From: Siphonodentalium dalli
Taxonomy: Eukaryota > Mollusca > Scaphopoda > Gadilida > Siphonodentaliidae
Assembly (NCBI GenBank): GCA_032622095.1
Contig: CP136063.1
Location: forward strand, 281,535,426 to 281,599,425
Direction: 5' to 3'
Length of the DNA stretch: 64,000 nt
Part shown: positions 10,090 through 20,699 of the stretch, piece after piece
Numbering within the stretch: the first letter of the stretch is position 1
Layout of the letters: the number at the start of each line of letters is the position of its first letter
Notes under the pieces: model-generated
The model's database searches: none
Seen by the model: only the letters and a program-made list of their open reading frames with translations
What the model was told of the DNA's origin: nothing
Program-made: the position numbers and the translations under genes

Positions 10090-11056
10090 CAGTGTTCGCG
10101 CTGGACCGAAAAAAACTTTAGCCAAAAGTTTAGCCAAATGAAAATTTTATTAGCCAAATGAAAAAAACTTTAGCCAAATTTGTTTTGGCCAAATTAAAAA
10201 AAACTATGGCCAAATTAAATCATCGTTTTCTGGTCGGTTCACAATTAATGACTAAAACGTCAAATCTAACAGACACAGGTAAAATACACATTAATTTAAC
10301 TAATTTTGATGAACTAGAAATATTTGTATATATATATCATTTATTTAAAAAATATTAATCTCTATGTGAAAGAGTGATTTGGGGGGGGTGGGTGACCCGG
10401 GATTGTCCTTCTTAATGTCATTATGTTTTTGTTTTATATCAATATCTTTTAATTGATTAAATCATGAAATATTAATTATCCTTGCGAAAATATCTAAGTG
10501 ACATCTGGAAACTAATAAGTTAATATTGTTACGCCATTATCAAATTACAATCTGTCATAAAAGCATGCATATTATTTTGAATGATTCGGTTTTGACAAAT
10601 AGCCACAAAATATCTGTCGTGATTCACATTTGGCTGATTAAGCTATTGTCTTACACTTGGTGCTCATAAACCTTGACCGTCATAAATACAACGTCATCAT
10701 AAACATGCATTGTGCAGGAGCCCCGTGAGTGACCAGACAGACAATGGGGGATTAGCGGATTAAATTTAAAACAAAGACTTTTGCTGTTTCGTGCAGAGTT
10801 AGTGGTTTCCCTTTGTACTGTCCGCGATCGGGTTTCCCTTTGTACAGTCGTCGATATATTCCCACTTACGATGTTTTTGGACTAGATCGTTCACATCACA
10901 GAATTGAAAACCCACTTGCCAAAAATTCATGCTTGCATTCTCCATTTGGGGTCCAAAAAAAGTTTAGCCAAAAGTTTAGCCAAATGAAATTTTTATTAGC
11001 CAAATTCGAAAAAGATTAGCCATTGGCTAATTTGGCTACCGACAGCGCGAACACTG
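10090..11056 (+). mobile_element. hAT-type non-autonomous transposon, family 1 copy b
   Basis: Ends CAGTGTTCGCGCT / AGCGCGAACACTG are perfect 13-bp inverted repeats, flanked by a perfect 8-bp duplication ATGATAGG (10082-10089, 11057-11064). The sequence is closely related to 5174-6369 but about 230 bp shorter. It has the same ttagccaaat subterminal repeats and a G-run at the same place (about 10380), so both descend from one source copy. Confidence 0.87.
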
Positions 11057-11139
11057 ATGATAGGTAGAGCACTCTGCTGTATAGGCATATATGTATATGC
11101 ATATGTAAACCATAATATTCATATACTTATTAAAAGATA

Positions 11140-11276
11140 CCAACACTGAAATTTAAAAAAAAAAAAAAAAATTTTTTTTTTTTTTAATTTTTAAATTAAA
11201 TTTTTTTTTTTTTTATTATACTTACGCGAGGAGGGCGATAGGCGCCCTCCTTATTTTAATTTCAGGCGGGCGGAGG
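11140..11276. other. Homopolymer A/T-rich sequence before a gap
   Basis: Long poly-A and poly-T runs (about 11153-11216), then the gagggcgataggcgccctcc palindrome-like segment. No gene is seen. Confidence 0.5.
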
Positions 11277-11376
11277 NNNNNNNNNNNNNNNNNNNNNNNN
11301 NNNNNNNNNNNNNNNNNNNNNNNNNNNNNNNNNNNNNNNNNNNNNNNNNNNNNNNNNNNNNNNNNNNNNNNNNNNN
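11277..11376. other. Assembly gap of 100 N
   Basis: Exactly 100 undetermined bases, a conventional placeholder for a gap of unknown size. Nothing can be said across it. Confidence 0.99.
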
Positions 11377-11473
11377 AAGGCCAGGTTAGGTTTCAATCCT
11401 CCTTTAATTAAACATGATTTTTCAAGTGAATACCCCCCTAAGCCATACATAATAAAATAATTTAATTCCTATC

Positions 11474-11885
11474 CAGTATGCAGTCTGAAAATAATGAATC
11501 AACAAAACAGACATATTAGTAGCTATACATGTAGCATACAGCATGTCTGACAGATATCCAGACAATACAAATCCTATTGGGAACCAACTCTGGAAAGAGA
11601 GAATGATAGAAAGGGGACAATCAACCATCGAAAAGAAGAAGCTTAAAACTGTCAAAATTGCTTTGTTTGTGCATGTTTTAAAATAAAGGCTAAAAATGAG
11701 GGGTTGTAGCGAATCCTGAGGTTACCCCCCCCCCCCCCCCCCCCCCCACCTCACGAAACACTCTCCAGCATGCAGTGTGAATATAATATATGAACAAACA
11801 ACAGACTTATTAGAAGGATACACATGTCTGACAGATACAGACAAACCTAATCTTATTAGGAACCAACTCTAGAAACAATAGTTGG
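11474..11885. repeat. Diverged ~130-bp duplication around a C23 run
   Basis: About 11476-11600 and about 11770-11875 share phrases in the same order (atgcagt.tgaa, catgtctgacagata, gaaccaactct), so one is a diverged direct copy of the other. A run of 23 C lies at 11725-11747 between them. No gene is seen. Confidence 0.55.
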
Positions 11886-11927
11886 CCTCACAACAAAACC
11901 CGCATGATAGAGAAAGAGCTCAGCAAA

Positions 11928-12450
11928 CTAGATCATGCCATGAATGTCTGCTCTTAGCTACACACATAGAGAAAATAATCCACCAGTACAAAACCTTGGA
12001 ACTTTTTTATGTTTTGACAGGAAACCTTAAATTTGAAAAATAACAAAGGGAAAATACTTTTTAGTAATCATCTGTACTGTACTGTAGGTAAAGGTTCCAA
12101 ATCAAAATTTCATGATTTAAGTGACTTTGTGAGCGATTTTGCTTTGCGTCGCTTAAAATTACAGAATTTCTCATGGGTAATTAATTCAATGTTTATTGCA
12201 ATATCAGCTTAAAAAAGTCATAGAAAAAAAGGCAGTTTTGAGTTGGGACCTTCACCTACACTGAAGTACAATATAACGGAACAGATACATGTAACAACTA
12301 AGAAAATCCCAGATTTATTTTTCTGACTTTATAAGGTTCCCTGTCAAAACTTTAAAATGTTCCAAGGATTTATACTGGTGGAAAATGATCTCTACGAGTG
12401 TTAGACAATAGTAGAGATTCATGGCATGATCTATCAGCAAACACTCAGAT
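11928..12450. mobile_element. Foldback element (~520 bp) with diverged inverted arms
   Basis: atcatgccatgaat near 11932 is mirrored by attcatggcatgat near 12417. The segment starting 11980 (tccaccagta, ccttggaac, gttttgacagg) is mirrored by the one ending 12381 (tactggtgga, gttcc, cctgtcaaaac). The arms are interrupted by mismatches, so the element is old. There is no ORF. Confidence 0.6.
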
Positions 12451-12859
12451 CACCATGCTGCTTCTCTCCCAAATAATGCAACTCTCAGATAAAATTGGGT
12501 ATATTACATGTATTTGTCACCAATTTTAAGTCTGGTTTACAAACATCTGGTCAGATAAAAGGTAGATGCAGGAGGGAATAAAAAAAAAATAAAAAAGTTT
12601 CTAATCAACCAATAATCAGAAAATTGTAAATCGTGGTTTTTGTTCCAAGTTACAAATAAAGGTACCTTTGCATACATATACCATAGTGGAAATGGCTGCT
12701 TTACATTTATTGAAAGAGTTAGTGATAAATAGTTAGAATGTCTACATGTTTGAGAGTTTTTTTGTTGTTGCAGCTTCGTGGAAAAAGTTGTAGGCGATTG
12801 ATGTTCGGGATACCAGTCATAATGCAACATGGGCCAAATTTTTTTTCAAAAGGTCACAT
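12451..12859. other. No gene seen
   Basis: AT-rich, nothing recognisable. Confidence 0.4.
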
Positions 12860-13311
12860 TTAACCCTTTAACCAACAAAGCGGCCAAAAACGCCCAAATA
12901 GAGCTTCAACAGCCTAAAATATCTTCGGTCTGTCTCAAGAACACCATACAAATATGAATATCATTGGAACCGGTTCATTGACCACATTGTGATTGTTACA
13001 GTTATGCCCTGTGCCAATGCATTCTCTTATATATGCGAGTCGACCATAGGTCGCCTCGCATATATAAGAGAATGCATTGGCCTAAAACACTTTTGACCAT
13101 TTTTTCTTACATTCTTTAACAATTTTATAATTTTTTCTTATACATTTTTAAACATTTTTTATAATATTTTTCTACATTCTTTGACAATTTTATCATTTTT
13201 AATATGTGTTAAGCCAATGCATTCTCTTATATATGCGAGGCGACCTATGTTCGACTCGCATATATAAGAGAATGCATTGGCACAGGGCCGTTCTGCTGGG
13301 TAAAGGGTTAA
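12860..13311. mobile_element. TTAA-flanked palindromic MITE, family A copy 2 (piggyBac-like)
   Basis: Bounded by TTAA at 12860-12863 and 13308-13311, with CCCTTTA / TAAAGGG ends. It carries the same two mirrored hairpins as the copy at 8073 (arms with aatgcattctcttatatatg), separated here by a longer AT-rich spacer. Non-coding. Confidence 0.75.
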
Positions 13312-13354
13312 TTTAGATGAAACGCCACATATTTTTGGTATTGAAACTGCTACG

Positions 13355-13639
13355 ATGGTAAAAAGTGCTTTCTTGAAATCCAGATCTGAAATCAAGATGG
13401 TTCCTCTTGTGTTTGTAAACATGTCTTGCAGGAAGAAGTCAGACTACATCAAACTATTTCGGCAGTTACTAGCACTGAATGATCTGAATGTCCAATGTGT
13501 CTGTAGTGACTTCGAGGCGAAATTAACCGAACAGCCTCAGAAAAAGGACAGATGTAATCCTGCGGCTGCGGTTTCTGCAATGTCACCCGCATCGCACACC
13601 GTGTGCAAGAACCCATTGCCTACTGTATGTTCTATGTAG
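13355..13639 (+). pseudogene. Possible MULE-type transposase fragment
   Basis: An open stretch of 94 codons beside the TTAA MITE. Residues about 17-55 (VPLVFVN..., KSDYIKLFRQLLAL, CSDFEA) have the spacing of the central region of MULE-type transposases, where a hydrophobic strand is followed by a Y..LF..L helix and a (S/T)DFE motif. The rest does not look like a transposase, and no complete catalytic domain is present, so this would be a decayed remnant. Two other MULE-like pieces occur in the window (27825-28106 and 32036-32275). The resemblance was judged by eye only and may be chance. Confidence 0.35.
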
Positions 13640-14222
13640 ACATATTGCGCGTTACGCGCAGCATGCAAATGCAGTGTGGAAGGGCCGTTAACAACAAGAC
13701 ACAAGAACAGCAATTGGGTTTATACAAATTAGCTGCCATTGTACATGAAGAAGTGCACTTCTCCCAATCCAGACATCGATGGAATATAAATGCTTTCGAT
13801 GTTAAACTAACCTACATGTAATCGCGTTATTATATTATAACTGTTTTAATGTGTATCATTCAAAATTAATAAAGATAAGAAAAAACTCACAGCTGTCATC
13901 TATCTTCAAAATCAACATTTATTTATTCATATACCAGACATTAAAATTGATGTATCTTGTCGGAAAATTATCACCAAGTACACTTGGTAAAAGAAATATT
14001 TGCTCCATGAAACCCTGCACTAGCTACACCAAATATTAATGTTACCTTGATGTTGAAATGAAATGAGTGGAAATCCTACCTCTCTACATGGAGTAGGTTT
14101 ATCAGAACCCTGCACAGACTCATTCCCCTGGGTTACAAAAGAGTCTTAATGCATGGCAAGCTACTAGTAGTACATGGGCCTGGTTATTAGGCTTGATACA
14201 TAATAGGTTTATTTAGCCACCA
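13640..14222. other. No gene seen
   Basis: Short open frames up to 72 codons and an AATAAA at 13868-13873, which would suit the 3' end of the preceding fragment. Nothing is recognised. Confidence 0.35.
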
Positions 14223-14320
14223 GGCATTACATAATTTTAGTCAACCCACTAACATTTCTATGAGAAATCATACCTCAGGCATTACATAATATTAATCAAC
14301 CAAATCACATTTCTATGATG
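14223..14320. repeat. Direct repeat, two ~50-bp copies
   Basis: caggcattacataat...tcaacc...acatttctatgA is present near 14222-14264 and again near 14276-14318, with small differences. Confidence 0.6.
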
Positions 14321-14488
14321 CATGTAAGTTATAATCTACAGATCTGCATGACTGCTGTTATTTCTATTATTATGCTACAGTTTACCTATCACCTTTTACT
14401 GACACTTTGCTTGGAGTTCAGGACCAAAGATGCTGGAAACCAGAAATCTAAAGACCTGGACGTCAACGCCAAAGCCACCCGCTGCACC

Positions 14489-15178
14489 ATGCCGAAGATG
14501 AAGACCGGGCCTACGAAGAAAAAGACTCCTTCTAGGCGCCGAAGGGACGCTGCTAGGCGGGCGAAGTGGAAGAAGAAGATGGGGGCGACCGTTGATCGAC
14601 CGGTCACCCCTCCCCGTGTGGCTCAGCCGTCCAGTGTCGTAGCCGGCGGGCCGGAGTTGTCTGAGAGACGCCCAGACGACCCGACCTGCATGGAGACTGA
14701 CGACATTGGACCAGCTAGCAGGGACTCCGTGGATCTGCCGGAGGTCCCTGCTGTCGTCGTCGAGGCTTGCGGAGACAGGGACGCGGATACCACTCCAGAT
14801 GTTCCTGCCGCCAGCTTCAACGTGGAACTGGACAGCTTTACACCTCGGACACCGAATTACCAAAACATCCCGGTGTCCCCCAGCTCCACCAGCACCAACA
14901 ACAACACCAGCACAGCCTCCACCCGTTCTGAGGAAGAGATCTACGTCGCTGATATCGAAAAAATCATGGCAGGCATAAGGGCTGACAACTTAGAGGCCCA
15001 ACGGCAGATGACAGCTGACAACTTAGAGTCCCAACGGCGGCAGGCAGTAGCAGAAGCACAATCCACAGAACGGAGAGAAACACTCCAACAACAACTACAT
15101 CAAATACAACAACAACAACAACAACAACAAACAGAACTTCAACACAGAAAAAAAAAGAAACCGAAGAAAAAGAAATAA
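14489..15178 (+). CDS. Hypothetical basic, Gln/Lys-rich protein (230 aa)
   Basis: I do not recognise this protein. The frame is open from 14315, but the first 58 codons look like AT-rich intron or upstream sequence. GC content jumps at about 14445, and the Met at 14489 (residues MPKMKTG) fits a true start better. A splice acceptor before about 14421 (ttggagttcag) is an alternative. Order: a very basic N-terminus (about residues 1-30, KKKTPSRRRRDAARR, nuclear-localisation-like); an acidic, Pro/Ser/Thr-rich disordered middle (30-150); a charged coiled-coil-like stretch with a repeated (A/T)DNLE(A/S)QR motif (160-195); a glutamine run encoded by CAA repeats (205-215); and a C-terminus of almost pure lysine. 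AATAAA follows at 15405. Similar basic 'TPSRRRRDAARR' segments occur in proteins linked to invertebrate retroelements, so it may be an element-derived ORF or a terminal exon. Confidence 0.35.
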   Translation: MPKMKTGPTKKKTPSRRRRDAARRAKWKKKMGATVDRPVTPPRVAQPSSVVAGGPELSERRPDDPTCMETDDIGPASRDSVDLPEVPAVVVEACGDRDADTTPDVPAASFNVELDSFTPRTPNYQNIPVSPSSTSTNNNTSTASTRSEEEIYVADIEKIMAGIRADNLEAQRQMTADNLESQRRQAVAEAQSTERRETLQQQLHQIQQQQQQQQTELQHRKKKKPKKKK

Positions 15179-15404
15179 CTTGTCTAGATCATTTTCATTT
15201 CACCCTCACCAATCTCATGTTAATGTAACACCATTACATGTATCTTCATTAAACTCAACAGTGGGTTGTAGGAGAGGGGTTCCGCCCCTTTCAAATCTTC
15301 CCGGGAAAGTTTCCCAAACCCCCCATAGTAGTATCACCTTTTACTGGGGAGAAAAGATATTGCATAGGCCACAGCTAGGTCACTGCATGGTAACCATAAA
15401 ATCA

Positions 15405-15410
15405 AATAAA
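15405..15410 (+). promoter_or_regulatory. Possible polyadenylation signal AATAAA
   Basis: Canonical hexamer 227 bp downstream of the stop of the 14489-15178 ORF. In AT-rich DNA such hexamers are frequent, so the link is tentative. Confidence 0.3.
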
Positions 15411-15746
15411 GCTTTTTATCCTTTATGTTACTGCATATCTTTGTGTTGGCGATTCTTCTTACAAGTCATAAGATCTACATGTAGATCATAATTTATTCTG
15501 TACTAAGCGCCTAGTATTTTTGTCGGCAGGGGTGGCACCAGGGGAGGGGTCAGGGACAGCCTGCTGCCCCGGTCAGGTGGATCTGTAATGGTCAGCTCCA
15601 TAGCTATAGCCAGCCCCCCCCCCCCATTAGGAAAACATTTAATGTATAAACTTAATCTACAAATTTCAAAAGGAAACAATAGATACACTAAGGACCCTGA
15701 TGGTGTTAATTGTCTAAATTCAAGGTAATACTGTGGATAAGTATCG

Positions 15747-15932
15747 AGTAAAAACCAAATCATAATATGAGCATGACATGTGTGGGCGAGTCAATCATGT
15801 TTGAGGGACGTAAAAACCAAATCATAATATGAGCATGACATGTGTGGGCGAGTCAATCATGTTTGAGGGACGTAAAAACCAAATCATAATATCAGCATGA
15901 CATGTGTGGGCGAGTCAATCATGTTTGAGGGA
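15747..15932. repeat. 62-bp tandem repeat, three copies
   Basis: Three nearly identical 62-bp units (gtaaaaaccaaatcataata ... catgtttgagggac). Units 1 and 2 appear identical and unit 3 has one difference (atcagc for atgagc). Confidence 0.9.
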
Positions 15933-16062
15933 CTACACAAAAATTGAAAAATATAAAGTCTTGCAAATATGAGTGTATATGAGGGCAAATCGCCGGCCAT
16001 TAGTCTTTTATAAATCCATCCCGTCTGGATTTTTAATTTCTAAGTTTCCACTTATATTGATG

Positions 16063-16938
16063 CAGGGTTTCCGCTATACCGGCAGGGGGTCCCCTTGACG
16101 GCCCCGTTCCCCTCGCCAAGTTTTCCCCTCCTGCCATAACCCAGGATATACTGCATGTCTATAAAGGTATAAAGATGTTTAAAACTACTGAATTTTGTTG
16201 GAATAGTACAAAGGAATTTTAAAAGGTGAATTTATTTTATATCTTGTGAGTGTACACACTCTAAACGCGTTGTTATACAGAAAATTGAAACAGGAAGTGA
16301 TCGGAACTGACATCGCTAGAAACTATGCCTTTGAGGCTGGTTAGTTACGTTGCGGTTAGACTAGCCACCGTTAGTACCCAGTTATGTTATGCAAAAGAGC
16401 AGTATTTTAATCGTACCTGTCATGTTTTATACCGCAAAATATACTGTTCACTTTGTAATAGAGCGAGAGAGAAATGTGGGAGTAGCCGCACCGGGCATCA
16501 AGGCATCTTACCACTGCCCACAAAAATACTCATCGGCCATATATGTAATTAGCCTTCTATATTTACACTGCAGCTGCTAAAATATATTCCGATTACGTTA
16601 TGCATCCAAAATATCTGCTGGGTCTTCCACAGTGAGTCTTTTAACATTAACGAGCACGATTAACTCGGGATCCAAATTACTGGTGTTCTGTACTTCGTAA
16701 ATTAATTTATATCTAATAAATTTACTAGTTTTAAAGTTACAGGTACACGTATAAGGTTTGATAGCTTGGCACTTGGGCAGAAATGGAACAAAACAATCTG
16801 CCATTTCTACTCTCACACGATTCTATTGGCCGATATAACGAAAGTACTTCAACCCGTGCTAAAACAGGCTACTTTTACCTGGATTTTTCCCCTTGACGGC
16901 TACCGGCCCCATTCCCCTACCCCCTAGCGGAAACCCTG
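16063..16938. mobile_element. hAT-like non-autonomous transposon with decayed target duplication
   Basis: 13-bp inverted ends CAGGGTTTCCGCT / AGCGGAAACCCTG are perfect. The flanks, attgatg on the left (16056-16062) and attaatg on the right (16939-16945), match at 6 of 7 positions, consistent with an old 8-bp duplication. A GC-rich ccccttgacggc motif lies just inside both ends in direct orientation. There is no transposase ORF. Confidence 0.6.
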
Positions 16939-16945
16939 ATTAATG

Positions 16946-18038
16946 GTCATAAGATAATTATAATCGCTTGAGATTGATAGCAAATAGTTTAGGAAATAAA
17001 ATGTCAGTGTGATGACTATTAAACTTTAGATTTCATGTTTCGAGAAAGAACTATTTTGCATGACAACTACGTTATTCAAGGTGCGAGACAGACAGATGGA
17101 TACTGCCTCTTTTCTGCAAATCTAACATTATTCAACCAAAACAAACCAAAGCAGAAAAGAGCCCATTATTCTCATTATACACAACAGGTAATCTGACGTT
17201 TAGTTCAGTCTTGAGTGTCGTTTTTGGAAGTTTTGTCCCAAAATGATATCACTGCACAAGTATTTCATCACATTCAGATGCGTTGATTTGTAAACATCTG
17301 AGCCTATGTGAATGTCAACATAACATGTGCCACTAATGCTGGGTTTCATGATGGTCTGATCGAGCCATCGAAATGTTCTGTTTAGATGACGTGATTTGTA
17401 ATTTCAGGACATACGCCGTCCGCTCACTAATAAAGCTGTCCATACTGCCAGAGTCAATCTGTGCTCACACAGTTTGTCCACATACTATAACGTCAATCGA
17501 TGACTTTTCTAGACTAAGTTGTTATTGAACAGAGCGTTTGAGTGAACATCGTAGCTGGCGTCTTCGCTTGAAAGCCCTTAGATAAACAGACTTTTGAATA
17601 GTGTATCTTCTTTGGACATTTGCTGCACAGGGCGTCTCGAGCGGGACAAAATTTATGAGCATGTAACTGTCCTCCAGAGAAAGAAATACTTTCTCTTTGA
17701 TGATGCAGCAACGGACATAGCAAGTTCATTTTTTATCAGATGCATTATAACCATGATCATTTGATGAGCATGGTATCATTTCAGCAGCAGCAGAGAAAGT
17801 GTTGGACACAGATGTGTACGATTCAGAGTTCTTCTGGGCTAAATCTAGAGCACTGGCTTGGCCGAATGCTGAAGTGTATATAGAGTCAATTTTCTGATTA
17901 AAATGAATTCAAATTGCAAGAACGCAAAACAATCGTCAACTTTGTAATCATAAATCATATCGGTGATACCAGATAATGAACAGATCCTAATTAACAGATC
18001 GAAAAAGATGCTCAGGAACACACAGAGATGAATAAAAA
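16946..18038. other. No gene seen
   Basis: Unique-looking sequence without repeats or convincing open frames. If the exon at 18039 is real, this would contain its promoter and 5' UTR. Confidence 0.35.
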
Positions 18039-18180
18039 ATGGTAGAAGCATTAAAAGCCAGACACATCAGATTTGAAGATGATGATGACAATGATTTATA
18101 CTGGGGACCCAGTTTTCCATCTGAACAAAAGATGGAAAAAGCTGAACACAAGAAGATAAAATCTAAGCCATCATATGAGG
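18039..18180 (+). CDS. Candidate first coding exon of an unknown host gene
   Basis: A start in good context (aaaATGg) opens 47 codons, beginning MVEALKARHIRFEDDDD and ending KSKPSYE, then a strong splice donor (GG|GTGAGT) at 18181, leaving the exon in phase 1. The peptide is acidic, then lysine-rich and hydrophilic, with balanced codon use that looks unlike the surrounding repeats. A phase-compatible acceptor and exon lies at 25513, and joining at that phase avoids a stop codon. I do not recognise the protein. The gene could contain more exons in between. The alternative is that this is a chance open frame next to a chance GTGAGT. Confidence 0.35.
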
Positions 18181-18196
18181 GTGAGTTTAAAGTAAA

Positions 18197-18252
18197 CGAG
18201 AGGCCGATCACGATCGGCAGATGTTTAACCCATACCTTGGCGATAGTGATCA
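18197..18252. repeat. Dispersed repeat with ccgatcacgatcgg palindrome, copy 1
   Basis: gagaggccgatcacgatcgg...aacccat.ccttggcgata occurs here and again in the same orientation at about 22362-22412. The core ccgatcacgatcgg is close to a palindrome. The origin is unknown; it may be a fragment of a mobile element. Confidence 0.5.
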
Positions 18253-18259
18253 GCTATTT

Positions 18260-20030
18260 TCAGTTCTGACACGAAAATCCATAAGCCATATAACTCGGTT
18301 TAAAATATAAAAAAATGGATCAAACCCAAATTTTAAATCTATCTGTATTTTGGGCTGAGAAATTCACATACAAAATTTACATACATCTCAATAAAATGAG
18401 ATATATCAGATGAAAGGTATTTCTGCTAAGTACAAGGAATGTTGAGAATTAAAGGTTCATTTTAACCACAAAAATCCATACAAGTGAAAGGGATATAATA
18501 GGAGAATGATTACATGAAAAATATACAAAAGCATAACATTGATGACAAGGGTTAACAATTTTAACTCAATAAAATTAGGTACAGGTATGTCACTGGAACA
18601 CTGCATTGATATCCTAAACCAGAGAGCTGTATGGAAATATAATAAACAACAGATGGTTCTCTGTCCAATTACACCTTCCACTGTGCCCTGACAATATGAT
18701 GGCTAAAAATAACTCTAATTTCCAATAAAACAAGTTAATCTATTCTCTCTCTCAGTGCTAACTGATATCACAGGGGTTAGCTGCTATGGTTCTACATGAT
18801 AAGGCCAAAAAAAAAAACATCTGTGTTTCCGGTTACCCGACCGACCTGCCGAAATTGGGCCGACCTAGACTTTTTTTTTCAAATTTCAACCCAAAAAAAA
18901 ATTTCAACCTAAAAAAACAAAACAAAAACAAAAATGTAAACTCATCTATATCGTTAAATATATACTATATACTATGTTTACATTAAGCAGCAATAATTTT
19001 AGATGGAATTTTCAAAAACAATTTACTTCTATTAAAATACATGTCCATTTGTGGTTGCAAATGAATCCCAATCTCACCAATAAATCTGCAGTCTTTAAAA
19101 CCTGCCTGTGGTAATCTTGTTTGTTCAACTCCCATGTCTTGTGGGAAGAAGTCTTATCTGTTAGAGAGCAATATACATATAGAAGACATTCTATATCAGA
19201 ATTTAAAGTTCCTCTCCCCAGTCAATCAAGGATTCATAGTGTTCATGCATAGTTACTAGTATGTATACAGACAGTATAAAGATAACTGCATGTCTACCAT
19301 ATCAAACACCCTTCTGGGATGGGCACTAAAAAAGCACATGAAATTATCTACTGGTTTGTTTGGGTGTATCAAACTTACAAGCATGCATATGCCAGTGTGT
19401 ATAAGGAACTTCAAAGTTGGGGCCAATTTGAATGCTGAGGTGTGGTACCTCAGTCAAGGTGTGGCCTGTGGTACCATTTTCAGTGTGGTGTGGGACTTTA
19501 TATTTCAGTGCAGTTGAGGGGTGTCTGAGGAACATTTACACCCTGTGCAATGTGTCTGAGGCGCGTGTGAGATATGTCTTAGGTCCTGAGGTGTTTGACC
19601 AAATATTTAAGTGAGGTTTGAATTAATATCATACAAGTTATGTTATTATAAAGTAATAGACAAGCCCTATTATGGTGTTCATCTTGGGCCTGTTGATATG
19701 TCAATATTGTGCTCTGAGGAAGATGTGCCACCACAATCTAAACTGAGAGAATAATTACAAGAGAGCTGCATAATTGAGTGCCTGGGAGGCATTTGTTTGT
19801 TCACATTGACAATACTTATCATATTATTGTGCTACATTAGCTGTTTACTTGCAATATACATGGACAGCCTTAATGTACTTCTTAACTGTTCGGGAAAAAA
19901 AAAAAAAAATATTACCAAAAAAAAAAAAAACCCTACCTATCTACCTGGAATTTTTTGGCACCGTAATAGGAAACAAATAAGTTGTTTTTTTAGGCCTAAG
20001 CATAAAAATATCGAATCTGTTCAATCCTTA
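18260..20030. other. No gene seen; one diverged bivalve-type repeat fragment
   Basis: About 18290-18430 resembles the unit of the tandem block at 20037 (catataactcgg, gatcaaaccc, ctgtattttgggctgagaaa). The remainder is AT-rich with poly-A runs (18815-18925, 19894-19930) and no recognisable gene. Confidence 0.4.
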
Positions 20031-20036
20031 GTTAAA

Positions 20037-20625
20037 AAGGGCCATAACTCTGGTATAAAAAACAGGATCTAACCCATATTCAAACTTGATCTGTATTTTG
20101 AGTTGAGAAACTCACATACCAAATTTGGTTCCTATCAGACGATAACTGGTTGAGCTATCGAAGCATGGATGAATTCTATATCAAAGGGCCATAACTCCAT
20201 TAAAAATAATCTGATCAAACCCATATTCGAACTCGAATTGTATTTTAGATATAGAAACTCACATACCAAATTTGGTTCTCATGAGATAATATTTTTTTTA
20301 GTTATCGTAGCATCCATGAATTCTAAGTCGAAAGAGGGCCATAACTCCGTAAAAAAAACTCTGATCAAACCCATATTCGAACTCGATCTGTATTTTTGGC
20401 TCTGAAACTCGCATACCAAATTTGGTTCCGATCAGATAAAAATTGTTTGAGTTATGACAGCATGCGTGAATTCGAAGTCGAAAAAGGGCCATAACTCTGT
20501 AAAAAAAAACTCGGATCAAACCCATATTCGAACTCGATCTGTATTTCGGTCTGAGAAACTCATATACAAAATTTAGTTCCGATCGGATAGAAAATATTTG
20601 AGTTATCGCACCATGCGTAAAGTGT
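20037..20625. repeat. ~149-bp tandem repeat ('gggccataactc' family), four copies
   Basis: The phrase gggccataactc recurs at about 20039, 20187, 20336 and 20486, each followed by gatcaaacccatattcgaac, ctgtatttt and ataccaaatttggtt. Copies are roughly 85-90% alike. The block ends with a (gacagacagacggacgg) tail at 20632-20652, typical of how this family terminates. Related, more diverged blocks are at 24850 and 55855-56410. Confidence 0.75.
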
Positions 20626-20699
20626 CCACGGACAGACAGACAGACGGACGGACACACGACGAGTGGTCAATCCAGACGTCGACATTATGTTTACCATAC

